This document shows, in pieces, positions 10,506-22,182 of a stretch of DNA of 64,000 bases. The position numbers and the translations under genes are program-made. Within the stretch, counting starts at the first letter, position 1. Each line of letters starts with the position of its first letter. Under the pieces are notes generated by a model. That model was given only the letters and a program-made list of their open reading frames with translations. It had not been told where the DNA came from and did no database searches. Origin of the DNA: Pezicula radicicola (lineage: Eukaryota > Ascomycota > Leotiomycetes > Helotiales > Dermateaceae). The stretch is taken from NCBI GenBank assembly GCA_003008705.1, contig PDUO01000119.1, forward strand, positions 5,490 to 69,489, written 5' to 3'.

Positions 10506-13075
10506 TCTCAGATATCTCATCTATTCTTATCTCACAAAATATTAAAGTCCGAGTTCAAATCCGAGTCCGAGTCCAAATCCAAATGCTCAAAACTTCTTGC
10601 CTTAGAGAGACGGTCATGCTTCCGATTCCAAGTCTAGTTCTTAAAATTCGAGTTGTTCGAACTAGACGAGGTAAAACACTTGCTCTGTAGTGTAGTGTGG
10701 TGTGGTGTGAGTGATATGATCTAGTGTAACCCTAACATCACTAAGCGGTGTTACGTGGATAATATAATTGACTAGCCGGTAGAATTGCATAGGTGGAGGG
10801 GTTGGATAGGTGGAAGAATTAAGCGAGTGGTACTATTGATGGGAGGCATGGATTTGAATGAATGATGGATTTGAATGAATGATGGATTTGAATGAATGAT
10901 GGATTTGAATGAATGATGGATTTGAATGAATGGTGGATTTGAATGTGTGTTGAATTAAATAGGAATAGTCATATATAAGCGTACATGGAGGACCTTGTTT
11001 CGGAAAGCAATTAAGTCGTGCATCGAGACAGAGAAATCCGCATCACCGCAGATTACACCTTTAGTATACTCGCTTTGTAGGAGGAACTGCTTTGCATTTG
11101 CTTTCGTTGAGAGTGTCGGGGATAATCTTGCGATAGGATAAGTTTGTTTTGAAAGTCTTATTGTCATGCCACGAAAGAGTATGTCTCATCTATATTTTGT
11201 CATCTCGTTCCTTAAAGTCTTCTTGAGCATGAGCACCTCGAGACTCTTTTCTGGCTTCTGCTGAGTACATCGTTTGTACAGTATGAGTTATAAGATTTTG
11301 TAGCTTCACTGTCGCAACTAGGTCGGAGTTCTTAGGGGTAGGGTTAACCCCAAGTATGTTGCGTACTAAATGGGGATATCAAGTTACCAACGGCTAGCGA
11401 CCAGCTGAAGCCACTAGTATATAATGATATATACTTCTTTGGTGTGCTTTCATTTCTGGGTCCGTAAGTATTGTTAAATTTAGCGCAATATTATGTTGAA
11501 TGGGCACAATATAAGTGGGCAGCAATATGTGTGGGTGGCAATCAGTGGTATTGTGTTCTGTGTGGAAACTAGAGTGCCAGAATGGGCCTACTTGTAGTAG
11601 TAGGACGATCACATGACTATTCCTATATTCACTGAATTCAACATATTATAATCGCAGTGGCCTTTGCAGTGGTATCGCGGAGCTACCGCATTGAACAGAA
11701 GCAAGAGACAAAAGTTGACTGTAGCGGATTACTAAGAGCCCTAGTAATCTGCATAGGTAAATTAAAGAGGATCATTAAACGATAATTTCTTTTAAGTAAC
11801 TATGACTTGATAAGCTGCAGTTTTTGCTACCTCTAAGTTCTGCACAACCTTAAGTTAGTTGGTCAGATCCGGTATGGGATTTTTCGAGAGTTGGCTGGCT
11901 AGAAGACCTTGGACTGATTAATATTTACACACGTTGCGGATTGAGCAGGAGTTAAGAGGGATGTTAATGTGGAAAACGTGAAGGTAAAAGAGCTAGAAGA
12001 GACATAGCTATGATATAGTTGCTGATTGTCTGGTGAGAGTGATTTTATATAGGACCAAGCCGATGAAAACAGAGCACCCGGAAGTGGTACAGATAATATG
12101 AACTGGCTCTCAAGTTTTGAATGATGATGGTAGCGATAATGCAGATAATAGTCCAAGAAGTAATGCTCATGGCCAAGCAAAAATGTCTCAGGGTGTGGTT
12201 AGCAAGGCGCTATCGAGCAAGAACAATCCGAGAGACCGCTTAGAATCTATTGTTAATACTAGATGCATCTCCATATTAAACACTAATATAATAACTATTT
12301 CTAGAAGATGACTACCTCCACCTTGTTTCCAACTAGACACGAAAACGTCAACCTTGATGGCCTGGAAAGACCTTTGCACATCCGCCGAAGTAATGCCTGG
12401 GGACCTATAATGCCCGCTGACACCATGGTATAAGCTTGGCTATAGACGTTTTAGTAGCACTCCAACCTACTATCTCGCATTCTGCTGCACTTTCCGACAA
12501 GACTGGATTTTGGACCATGGAAGTCATAGTAATACACCTGCTAGAGATAAGAGTGATTGTACAGAGAAGATCTCGAGGTGACACTGGTGGCAGCTACTTT
12601 CTCCTGTGCGCATATTACTGTTGGCTTGAAGATATAGACGAAGGTGAATTTTTCGAAATAGGGAGGTATATAAGAGGGACAACACAATGGAAGGTGAAGA
12701 TAGAATGCTGGCTGAAGAAGCAAGCACTGTAATTTGAGAGGAAGAACTTGGAAGACTAAACGGGGACCTATATGGAGGATGTCTCCACGAACTAAAAACT
12801 TAGGCACTGTGATTAACTATTTCTTGGTTGACAAAGTGCAGCGGGTGAAGAGGTGATGTCCTTGACAGGTGTAATTGGTAACGAGGTGCAGTAAGTCGGC
12901 CACATGGTGCAGTGGCAGAGTCGTAAACGAAAGAAGTGATACAACACAGTAAAGAAAGCAGGATGGTGAAAATTTGAGCCTGCTATTACCAGTACTCTCA
13001 ATGCCTAAATTGCCATGCCGACTTCTCAATTTATACAGGCTGCTTCTGTGTCAACATCTCAGTATCTTCCACTTG
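10506..13075. other. Gene-poor stretch, no recognised gene
   Basis: Near 10540-10580 there is a GAGTCC/CAAATC low-complexity run, then the minisatellite listed separately. The remaining frames are short, overlap on both strands and show no domain. No RNA gene was seen. Confidence 0.45.
10851..10952. repeat. 17-bp minisatellite, six copies
   Basis: The unit GATTTGAATGAATGATG is repeated head to tail. The first four copies are identical, the fifth has one change (GGTG) and the sixth is diverged. It is not in a recognisable gene. The unit is not a multiple of three and there are no spacers, so this is a simple tandem array and not a CRISPR. Confidence 0.9.
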
Positions 13076-13450
13076 TCAGCGATCTTTCCCAACGGCGTAA
13101 AAGTCGGCTAGACTCGCAATGGTGGGACAAGGCGACGGTACATCAGAGCCTGTCTGTTTGGTGAGTTTCATACGGGTGTGTTCTGTAGAACCAAAACTTT
13201 CGCAAATTTCCATCATTTCAACTAATGCTATAATTATCACAATTCTCTTCGGGCCCATATTTATTTTCATGCAACGACCGCCGTTAGGATGATGCCACTT
13301 GTGCATAGGTGGACAGTATGGGGACGATCCCCAGAATCTACCAGAGGACAATAGACATGATGACAGTGGTGAGGTAACGACTCCGAGAATGGCTGCAACG
13401 AGAATGGCGATGTAGCTATCGAGGCCGAAATTAGTGACAAATTCACTCAC
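13076..13450 (-). pseudogene. Possible fragment of a PTH11/rhodopsin-like membrane protein
   Basis: The 124-codon minus-strand frame contains a hydrophobic start (SYIAILVAAILGVVTSPLSS) and then CPPMHKWHHPNGGRCMKIN. That resembles the extracellular loop C-x-P-x-x-K-x-W...GG-x-C of the fungal seven-helix family that includes PTH11-like receptors. The helix that should follow is not recognisable (GPKRIVIIIALVEMM), so only a decayed piece remains if the call is right. The match rests on one loop motif; chance resemblance is possible. Confidence 0.28.
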
Positions 13451-16185
13451 ATAATCAATGGCTTCAATGCTACCTCGCCTCCAACAGTAGATTCCCGACC
13501 GTAATCTGCGATTCCGTCTCGACCTCCCTCAGAATACTCGTGGAGGGTCCGACTTACTAGTTTGAACCAGAGAAGGGGACGTCCTGCTTCGATGTCTCTG
13601 CCAAAACCCAGCCGCTGCTATTGGGCTCGATAAAAAGACCACTATAGCTGATGACGCCCCGCCTAGTGGAACTCATGTCTTTTCGGAATCTAAGCATAAA
13701 AAAGTAGTCTTTACTACGTATTGTATATTAGGACAACGAAAGCAAATGGCGAATGGGCGAGAGACCTTTCAACAGTGACCAAGTGGAAGTGACTGATATT
13801 AACGCACCATTCGCCAATGCATATTCCAAGTAAGGGAGGGTCAAGGTCTCCACTATCATCCTTCGAACACTAAATGTTGCGGCTATCCACGTTAGTTCGA
13901 CTCATTATACTGCAATGGTACGGCTATTTCGATTGCTATCTACAGCAAGTGGTTCACAGTAGAGCCTTTAATTGTAACAAGATCAACCTCGAAGTTGTCA
14001 CCCCGACTATTAAACTTGTCAATTTATCGGAATGTTTGGATTTGATTCTTGAGCTTTGCTCACAGTAGGCCCTTTGTGGGCGTTACATAGTCTGGTACTC
14101 TCTTAAACTTTGATATTAAAGGAGGGGGCTAATACACTCGCAAATTCAACTAGGTTGTAGTTGTGGTTGTGGTTGCTGTAACGAATGTGTGTATACCGTA
14201 TCGTCGTAGAACATAAATCTATCTATCCAATCTATCTATATTAACCGAGATATAATCGAAGCTATTGTAACAGAGGATATTTCTTAAGCAAAGACCGAAT
14301 ATAACTAATGTGTAATGTGTTCAAAGAGCTGTATAACAAGAGGGTGATTAGACGGTAAGAAGATATCTAGAAGGCAACAAGAAGAATATAACCATTCCTT
14401 CCTAAACTAAAAATAGCAAAGACCTAACCAACTTCCAAGTATACAAGAAACGTAGCAAGGGGGAAGAAAAGGTGTCTTGAGACTTACAGGGTAAGAGAGG
14501 GTGTTCAAAATATGTTTAGATAATAGTAGTAGGGTGCGTATGTTAAAAATTGAAATTTTCGAGTATTCGAGTAGTTTATAGGGGTAGTAGTTGATGCAGG
14601 TAGTGGCTCGACTTGACGTGTAGCTGGCAAGAACTTCTTGCCCCGAGACGGCGCAGAATCGTTGCGAGACTTGACTCGACGGGTAGCTAGCAAAGACATC
14701 TTGCTCTCTCGACCACAAGTGCTGAGCCAAATTTAGGCTTAATAGAAACAACCTTGACTCGACAAGTAGATGAGCCCAACCTAAGATATCTAAGCCAAAA
14801 ACCTCCTGCGCTGCTTACAGCTGCAGCCGCAGTCCTACGAAAAACAGTACACACACTTATTAATCAACCTTCAACACTACCATTCCCTTGTTCACAGACG
14901 CTACCTATTCTCTCTAAGACAAAATCGCCTCTACAAGTGTTTCTTGTCCTTGAAAGAAGAAGGCGGTGGTACGGAATTATCTTCAAACTCAACTCGACTT
15001 GTAGACTTCTTGTGCTGTGCTAAGAAGAGGTTGCCGACTAATGTTAAGATTTGATATTGGGTTTAACCGGCACGGTTCGTGACTAGTGAATGTAGACTAG
15101 CCTCGACATTCTATAATAGTGGTAGGAACATAGAAGGTATGCGTCTGACTGAGCGGCTTTGAGAATTGAACTACAAGGCAAGGTAGATAGACGATGAAAA
15201 TTGATAGATGGAGGTCGAGAGAGGAGAAGACCAAAGGTACAGAGTATACTTGACCAAAATCCCTAAATTAAACGCATTGATTCAATGAATGAATATACTA
15301 CAAAATAAAATGCGAGGAGATGTTGTTAGGTTCTGTCCCTGAGGTGGATGCATTATAGTTGCATTGATCCGTTTAGCGACAAGATTAAACGACCTTACCA
15401 AAGTACCATTTGGATAGGTTAGAAGAGATTAGGATTAAGGGGGAATTAATTAATAACGCATAATGGTGATTTTATTCTCTAATGTCGTCATTATTATAAT
15501 AATTATATTAATTATCGCGGTGATGGTGATTGGAGGTGCTAGCCCCCGTTAATTTAACAGTTTCTACATTCTTCGTTCCATTACACACGCCTTGCGACAT
15601 CAACAACTTTAACAAGCACCCATTTCTTTTATTTTAGCATCACCATGTCTTTACTAGTGATGTAACTTCTCATCACACTTCTAGAGCGTCATCCACTCGC
15701 CATCCTTCAGCTAGATCCGCATCCTCTGGAAGACATGGTCCATATTTAGAACAGGACTGGGAGACTATCCAACAAGTGACTGGAACCTCAGGTTCATGAG
15801 TCTGACGCTGGCTATGACGACAACTCCGATGAAGATGGTCCGGTTGTTGGAGACCGGTAAACATGGTGTTCGATTATGTAAATCGAAGAAATGACAACTT
15901 CTCCGCCACCACTAATTTCTCTGCAACTCCACTATTGCGACAACCTCAGCTACGAATTATACAGACAAACATCTTCTCGATCACAAAGCGAAGCACCAAA
16001 AGTATACACTTGCGCAATGCCACCAGCTTCCGAAGGATGTCGCGGTCGCCATAGTGGATACAATGGCAACGACGGAGGTTGGTCAGAGCCTACTACCCTG
16101 CGCGTCTCCTACTTCCAGCGATTATTACATATACCGTCTTTGCTAACTTCTGAAACATATATAGAGCAGAGACAATGCTAAACGA
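13451..16185. other. Gene-poor stretch, no recognised gene
   Basis: Around 14590-14720 two diverged copies of a roughly 40-bp unit (CTTGAC..GGGTAGCTAGCAA and CTTGACGTGTAGCTGGCAA, each followed by a CTTGC motif) lie in tandem. Open frames around 15680-16180 on the plus strand are Ser/Arg-rich and fragmented (for example SSRSQSEAPKVYTCAMPPASE in part), with stops between them; they may be the relic of an unidentified gene. Confidence 0.4.
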
Positions 16186-16461
16186 TCATCGCATTTGAGC
16201 GAGGATGGCTTCGGTGCACGGTGAGTCTGGGCCACAGGTATAGCTCCCTGAGCCCGTCGATGAATTCGATGTGGTCGTTTGACGAAGTAAGAGTTCTACT
16301 GCAGGAATCCGTAGGGTTGTATCTACAACCAGCGGGACATTGATATAGACTAAGTCTAACCTGAAGAAGGATCCGAAAGCATGGTCAGATTTCGAGAGCA
16401 AAAAGAAGAGTAATATAAAGAGCGTCGCAGGCCACCAAAGCCTTGAAGTTCGAAAGGCCAT
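16186..16461 (-). pseudogene. Secreted protein N-terminus, possibly of a chitin-binding chitinase
   Basis: The frame starts MAFRTSRLWWPATLFILLFFLL, an apparent signal peptide or anchor. A Ser/Thr-rich linker then leads to GSYTCGPDSPCTEA before a stop. Y-T-C-x-x-D-x-P-C is how the hevein-type chitin-binding domain begins in many fungal subgroup C (LysM/GH18) chitinases; the NGACC part that should follow is missing. It faces away from the LysM fragment on the other strand about 0.9 kb away, an arrangement known for LysM-effector and chitinase gene pairs. The identification is an inference from a short motif and the neighbour. Confidence 0.35.
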
Positions 16462-16487
16462 GATGGTAGAGTATTAAGGAGTGGGAC

Positions 16488-17200
16488 TCAGGCAAATGCC
16501 AATGATTTCAAATAGTGAGCCATACAGGAAAGCTCATTAGTCGGTGAAAGGAAAGACCGATATAATATATGAAAGTATGAGCAGGGGCCGCTGCATAGCA
16601 GTTGCCCCAGGTCCAAGTGTATATATTCTGCCGTTGATTGCAAAAAGAGCAAGCTGACAAGAGTAACCGAAGGCAGTGTCTTCAGAAGCTGTGCACACCC
16701 TTTAGTAGGCAGGAGCATGAACAGCTGCACAGGAGCAGCGGTCAGGGATATATTCCACATTGAATTACCAATGAACCGACATACTTACAGAACAATTTGC
16801 ATGAGGCGTGAAGCACCGTATAATTAGGCGCACTTTTTTCTGCAGTCCTAATCCAGTCCTATGCGGGTATTGTACATCCTTAATATATTTTCTGTATGTG
16901 CTTACTTCGAGTCTATTGATCCGTTGACAGGGACTCAATGCAAGAACTCAGAGAAGCGTAGCAGGGGAAGGCGGGGACCGAAGAGGGATGACCACACGTG
17001 ACATGTAATCAAGATGTGTTCGAAGCACAGCACATTATGGGTAACCACACGTAACATTTAAGTACGATGTTTACGGAAACGATACAAATTACCGGGAAAG
17101 TTGTACCCGTCGTTCGGAACCGATTATTTATTATCTACATATGACCTGCATCGATATTAATTGATATAGACAATTTGCCGATACGATGTAAGCTCGCCAA
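16488..17200. other. Interval between the two divergent secreted-protein fragments
   Basis: Would be the shared promoter region if the hevein-like and LysM fragments were a divergent pair. No TATA box or conserved site is evident. Short frames on both strands show no domain. Confidence 0.3.
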
Positions 17201-17371
17201 ATGATATTAATAGAACATGGTTGTTTTACCACGTCGAAGAGAGATCTTTCGATGGCTCACATTCAATTAACAAGCTCTATATGCCGCCTCCTCGCCCGAA
17301 GTTTATAAGAAATTTGCAACGACTTCGTTCCCCTTTCCCTTGTGCCTTTCTATCGTCTCTCTGGTATCGAG

Positions 17372-17775
17372 ATGAAGGGCGTACTCTTAGCTGTCCTCCT
17401 CCTTTTGGGGGTGGTACGTATGGGGGAAGCACTTTCATTCCTATTCGGGAGTATTTTAAGAGGAGTCCCTCTTAAGACATCCCCTTTCAAGACGTTTTCT
17501 CTCGAGACATGTCTCGGGAGCAACAACTCCAAATCCCTTCCAGAAGAAATAATTGCTAACTCCCCATTCATGGACTGGTTCAGGCCCTAGTCCTGGACAT
17601 ATTTCCAAGACTTCTTAATAGTACTTCGAACAGCACTGTCATGCAAAGCACCAGCATCACCAGCACTGCTAGTAATTGTACCCTTCACGCCGTCCAGAGT
17701 AGCGATACATGCTTTACCATCGCATCTGCAGCGAACATAGCCAACCAGACCGCTATTGTGACTGTAGCGGCGTAA
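17372..17775 (+). pseudogene. LysM-containing secreted protein, frameshifted
   Basis: The ATG at 17372 opens a 72-codon frame whose N-terminus, MKGVLLAVLLLLGVVRMGEA, is a textbook signal peptide; the frame stops at 17590. In a different frame just downstream (about 17570-17775) lies a Ser/Thr-rich linker. From 17677 it reads NCTLHAVQSSDTCFTIASAA, a clear LysM start (C-x-x-H-x-V-x-x-x-D-T-C-x-x-I-A). It is cut by TAA at 17773-17775 before the usual W-N-P/C end of the domain. LysM modules bind chitin oligomers in fungal effectors and subgroup C chitinases. A frameshift or lost intron separates the signal peptide from the LysM. The C-terminal part is not found. Confidence 0.5.
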
Positions 17776-20280
17776 GACACCAACTTAGTCCAAAGGCATA
17801 CGAGCATTGCTGATGTGAATTTGTAGTGTACTCCCGACTCTAGTAATAAGTGGTAGCAACACGGATTGTAGCGAATAGTATCAAGTTACTACGATCAATT
17901 CGATTTCGAAGCCGAATATAGTATTGCCTGAGGCAAAAGTTGCTTGGATACATTTCGATATGTGGTGGCCTTGCGTATTGGCCTAAATAGGGAAAAACGG
18001 CTGCTAAGATTGTGCCAGGTTTTGCGCCAAGAAAGTTTATTTCCCCGCAACAAAAAACAGTTGTACCTCTTTTCATTTGTACCATCAACACCATTCAAAT
18101 GACTATAACCAAGTGTATCCTCCCTTATAAACCCATTTCCACCCTCATTCGCATTTAAATTCAGCACTGCCGATCCAGAAGCAGGTCTATAAATCGGTTG
18201 ATCTCTAAGTTGAATACGCTGCTGACCAGAAAAAAGCCTCGATATCCTCAAGCTCGCAAGTAATTCAGCATTTCAGTTATTCAATAAGCAATATCTACAC
18301 ATTTCTACCTGACGGAACAGCGCGCTTCTAGCACACTATTTTTGTATTTGCAACGCCATAATCTGCAGGCTCTGCGTTACAAGTGCAGTAAACTCTGTAG
18401 GCGGTCTGGTGGTGGCAGACTCAAAAAAGCATCCAAGACGGAACCAACCAATTACTAGGGACTCGGAGCTATACTTGTACTCTAGGAAAAGTGATTTCAC
18501 GTTGAAACGTTGCAGTGCCCATTTGATTCGATTCTCACAGCCTACCGTGGTGGGCATTGCAGTGCCTATATGTTCGATTTTGGCAGCCCACAGCGGTGGC
18601 TATTGAAAAGGACATCGAGTTTTAAAAGCAGCGAGGCTTGCTGCTGATAAAAACAGAATGCAGATCCACAACTCAGATAACCTTGACAGTTTCAATCGGT
18701 CAAAGTCCTTAACTCCAACGAACACCGTAAGCTGAACAATTATATGGATTGTTACAGTAAGTAGGTTAAGGTTGTGCCCTTTATTTCTTATTGCTGTAAG
18801 CCTTGTATGTCGGTGCAGCTCGAGAACCGGCGAGATTATTTGGCTGGGCTTCCAAGCCAAAGGCAAAGTAAATGACTGGAGAGTTAGTTAGTTTTGTTTT
18901 AATATGGCGATGATAGGAAAGTAGATGAGGTGTTAGGAAGGTATTGTTTTCAAGTATAGAGGATGTAGAAAGTTGTGATAGAGAAATTGGTTTTCCTTAT
19001 ATTAGAAAAAGAACCCGTCATCATCCGACTATAAATAAAATTAAACTTATAATTAAAAGTCCATGGTTGATCTATTATCAACCTAAAAAACCACATTCGC
19101 TGGTACGAATGAAGCATAGCATCGTAGATGTGACGTTGTTGACGTCCTTGATGACATAAGGGGGGGTAGTAAGTTGTCCGTCGTACACATGCCCAGTTTG
19201 TGTTAGAAGTGAATTTGCAGGCTGTAGGGAATAACTTATTCATTCTGGAATTAGACCATTATCTACAAACTATAAATAGTGGTCAGCAAGACTGTTGCCC
19301 TCCACGATCTCCGAAGTTGAACTTGTCACTTACTTTGATGTATTCGAAGCAAGAATTGACTAGCTGTAAACGAGCTTCCATAGCTTGTGTGAACAATACA
19401 GGAGCGCAAGCTGCTTAATTCGAAAAGTAGATAATAGGCACAGAATGAATCAAGTTCGGTCTTAACAGGTGTATATTCCACCAAGTGACGGGTCGTTCTG
19501 TCTCAGTACGGAATTACCTATGAATGTGAATATTGGCACAATGCTGTGAAGTACAGCCTCTAGTGCTATTTCTGCCAGAGAAGCAATCAGAAGTAGTGCA
19601 GCGTTTTGGACCTATACTGTTGGGTCTTTGTAGAGTTTGGGTTTTTGGGCCAATAGGATCAGCGTACTGAGAGCCAAGTATGGCAATTTGCCCAGAATGG
19701 CAGCCATGACATGCGTCAACTTTTACATCAGTATGCGCCTCCACAACAAGGCTAGGCCCAGATTTGCTGCAAGTATTGCCGCAAGGATTTCAAACATGAT
19801 GCTGTATTCTTTTGCAGTCTTGGCCTGGCTGGGAAGATATTTCCACATGAAAGGCTATAGTTTGGCTATTAACTCGCTTAATTGATGGAATTGATAGGGC
19901 TATATCTTTGTTATACAAAGATGATAGGATTTTGCAGAAGCGACAAAGCTTCCGTTCAATGATGTAAACTAACCATTAGATCTTAGACCGATGGTTAAAT
20001 TCAAGTATGGTGATTCTATTAGCGTCAAATCTCCGGTTCAGTATCGCTTCAATATGTAAGTACATCTACAATGGGCTACTTAGACTTTCTAGCAAGGGTT
20101 CAGTAACTATTATTTTCCCATGCATTCCTGTTAAGGCAGGCGAACTGGAATTTGGCAATTGTTGCCACCTCGAAATGCTATTCGAAAGAAACCTTGTCAG
20201 CCATTGAGGCCCATTTTGGTCACGTGTTAGTATATCTTCATTATCTTCTTCTTTTTCGGGCCTTTTGCCCACCAATTTTG
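17776..20280. other. Gene-poor stretch, no recognised gene
   Basis: Fragmentary frames on both strands, such as a minus-strand frame around 17895-18251 containing RPASGSAVLNLNANEGG and a hydrophobic one at 18600-18866, could be exon relics but match no family I recognise. No tRNA, repeat array or regulatory element was seen. Confidence 0.4.
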
Positions 20281-20312
20281 TTTTCTATTGTAGCGCTCTA
20301 CGCGCAATGCCG

Positions 20313-20466
20313 CTGCATCCGAAATGCCTCATTTTGTATCGGAATCGGGCACCAATTGATGCCCAACCTGTATATATATAAAGGCCTACTCCTACTCATT
20401 TTCGAAATCAGACAATTCAGACTCTCATTCAATTTCCCACATATTGTGCTCGAGGGGTTCATAAAC
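20313..20466. repeat. Dispersed promoter-like repeat, copy 1
   Basis: Starts with AAATGCCTCATTTTGTAT, contains a TATATATATAAAGG box at about 20368-20385, and ends with TTTCCCACATATTGTG..TCGAGG..TTCATAAA. The same first 18 bases and a closely similar end occur about 13 kb away at 33676-33853, with a comparable spacing and a weaker TATA-like box between. It could be an ancient duplicated promoter or a piece of a terminal repeat. Confidence 0.5.
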
Positions 20467-20526
20467 CTTCACAGATATTGGCGTTTTTAACAGCTGTAGG
20501 TGGCTTTAAGTAAATGATGCGCCGAA

Positions 20527-20718
20527 ATGAAAGGGCTAACCATAAAACTAAGTGTTAATATCGTTACCGACGTGCTCTTTGCGATTTTGCCGATTCCAGT
20601 GGTATGGAACTTACAAAATCATTATAGCACGAAGAGAGAAGAAGAAGAGCGATGCAGCTGCAGTGCGAAAACAAAAGCCGCCAGCAAAGACACTCCTACT
20701 CAGAGTTCTACTCTCTGA
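20527..20718 (+). pseudogene. Fragment of a PTH11/rhodopsin-like integral membrane protein
   Basis: The frame begins MKGLTIKLSVNIVTDVLFAILPIPVVWNLQ. This corresponds to the N-x-x-x-D-x-x-L-x-x-L-P-I-P-x-x-W-x-L-Q helix found in the fungal rhodopsin-like seven-helix family (PTH11-related). A Ser/Lys-rich tail follows and the frame stops. No other helices of the family could be joined in the flanks, so this is a single-helix remnant. It lies about 60 bp downstream of the promoter-like repeat copy, which might be its former upstream region. Confidence 0.45.
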
Positions 20719-22182
20719 CTAGGAGATTAGTGCGATAAGACTCGATAACATACATTCTAATAACCAGGCTTTGCATGTCTCTTTGGGATTCACATATTAT
20801 ACAATGTTTGTGAGTTGTACACGATGAAACCAGCACTGCTTCATTTTCACGAGGTTGTTTCGCTCACTAGGCCCTTCCCAGAGCGTATGAGCTGGTCCTT
20901 CCAGAGATCTGTGAGAGACTAGTGGGTGATGTTCCATATTGGCGATCAAGTCTTTATAGAGGTCTTCCATTATTGGAAAATTTCTTTGTTCGCTTTATCA
21001 GCTTATAGCCTCCCCAAAGACAGCTAGATGACAATGCAGCATTAGCGGCAATAGATCCCAAACCCACGGCGCATAGGTAGCCAAGAACCCTCGACCAAAC
21101 CGCTGTTAGGTAAGCGCTGCAGAATTTAAAGTATCATTCTTAGCCCTCCACAGCCTCCACAGCCTCCACAGCCTCCACAGCCTCCACAGCCTCCACAGCC
21201 TCCACCCCTTCTCGAGCTTCTTTATATCTGTCCACTTCTGGCCTTTTTAGATACCCGAAAGCCGAGCAATAATGGCGACACTCACACGAATTCGTTAGAG
21301 ACATGGCACGCTGACTTGAGACCTCTAGCTTTTCTGTGCACTGAGCATGAGTAACTCTTGGGGTTAAAATGTTACCGGCATCAAAGATGTAGAGGTCTAA
21401 CGTAGTCCTGAAACTACCGGGATTAATACCCTCACCACTGGACTAGCTAGGAAGAAGAGAAAAGGCGACACAGAAGTTTCTAGCTCGTCTACTACTCCTT
21501 CAGAATATACAAAGCCTCTGATTTACGAATTAACTTACTCTGAACTAACGACTCCCATATTTTACTTCCACTTTAGAACGATTGCCCATCTAGTTCCTGT
21601 ACCACCTCCAGAGTGTGGCTGAATAATCAATACCAATAGTATCTACAGAGAAGTGTATATTTCAAGTGATTTCTCGGCCTGTCTAGACTTAATTTCTGCA
21701 CTTGACGTTCATTCTTTAGCCATTCTCAGCCATTCAAAGTCCTTAGGTGATTCTACAGAAGCACGTTCTGGAGGTGAATTCTCGCAGAGAATGTTTATAT
21801 ATAGCTGAAAAATTTCCACTTCTAGTTGCTGTAGCTCCGCCTGAAGAAATTGTGCTCTATCTGGTTCGGGGAATGGTTTATAAACGCAGCTAATGTTGAG
21901 AATTCGGATAATACTAAATAGTATTGTTAGTTACTGTACCAAGAAAGGCTTACAATGAGCGTCAAGGCAGCCGCAGACTCGGTTACTAGAAACCAACGGC
22001 TAGCTGTAGAAGCTCCTCGTACGGTCGATCTGTTGGAATGGTTCAGGCACTTCTCCAGAAGCAAATCGACACAACGCCTCACCTCAAATCCCGTTTAACT
22101 AATTCAAACATTCCCTAGACAAGCTCCCGTACCTGCAGACGTCCGTCAGTAATCAAGACCTCCAGGCCAATCAGGACTACCG
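20719..22182. other. No recognised gene; contains a 9-bp tandem repeat
   Basis: A plus-strand open stretch near 21430-21622 is Ser/Thr/Lys-rich (KKRKGDTEVSSSSTTPSE) and may belong to an unidentified gene relic. The CCTCCACAG array is listed separately. Nothing else was identified. Confidence 0.4.
21145..21207. repeat. 9-bp tandem repeat, six copies plus a partial one
   Basis: CCTCCACAG is repeated six times without interruption and ends in a seventh diverged copy (CCTCCACCC). In frame it would encode a Pro/Gln/Ser-type tripeptide repeat, but no surrounding open gene could be supported. Confidence 0.9.

Noticed and set aside
10851..10952. CRISPR-like array
   Set aside because: Contiguous 17-bp tandem copies without spacers, in a fungal genome; a minisatellite.
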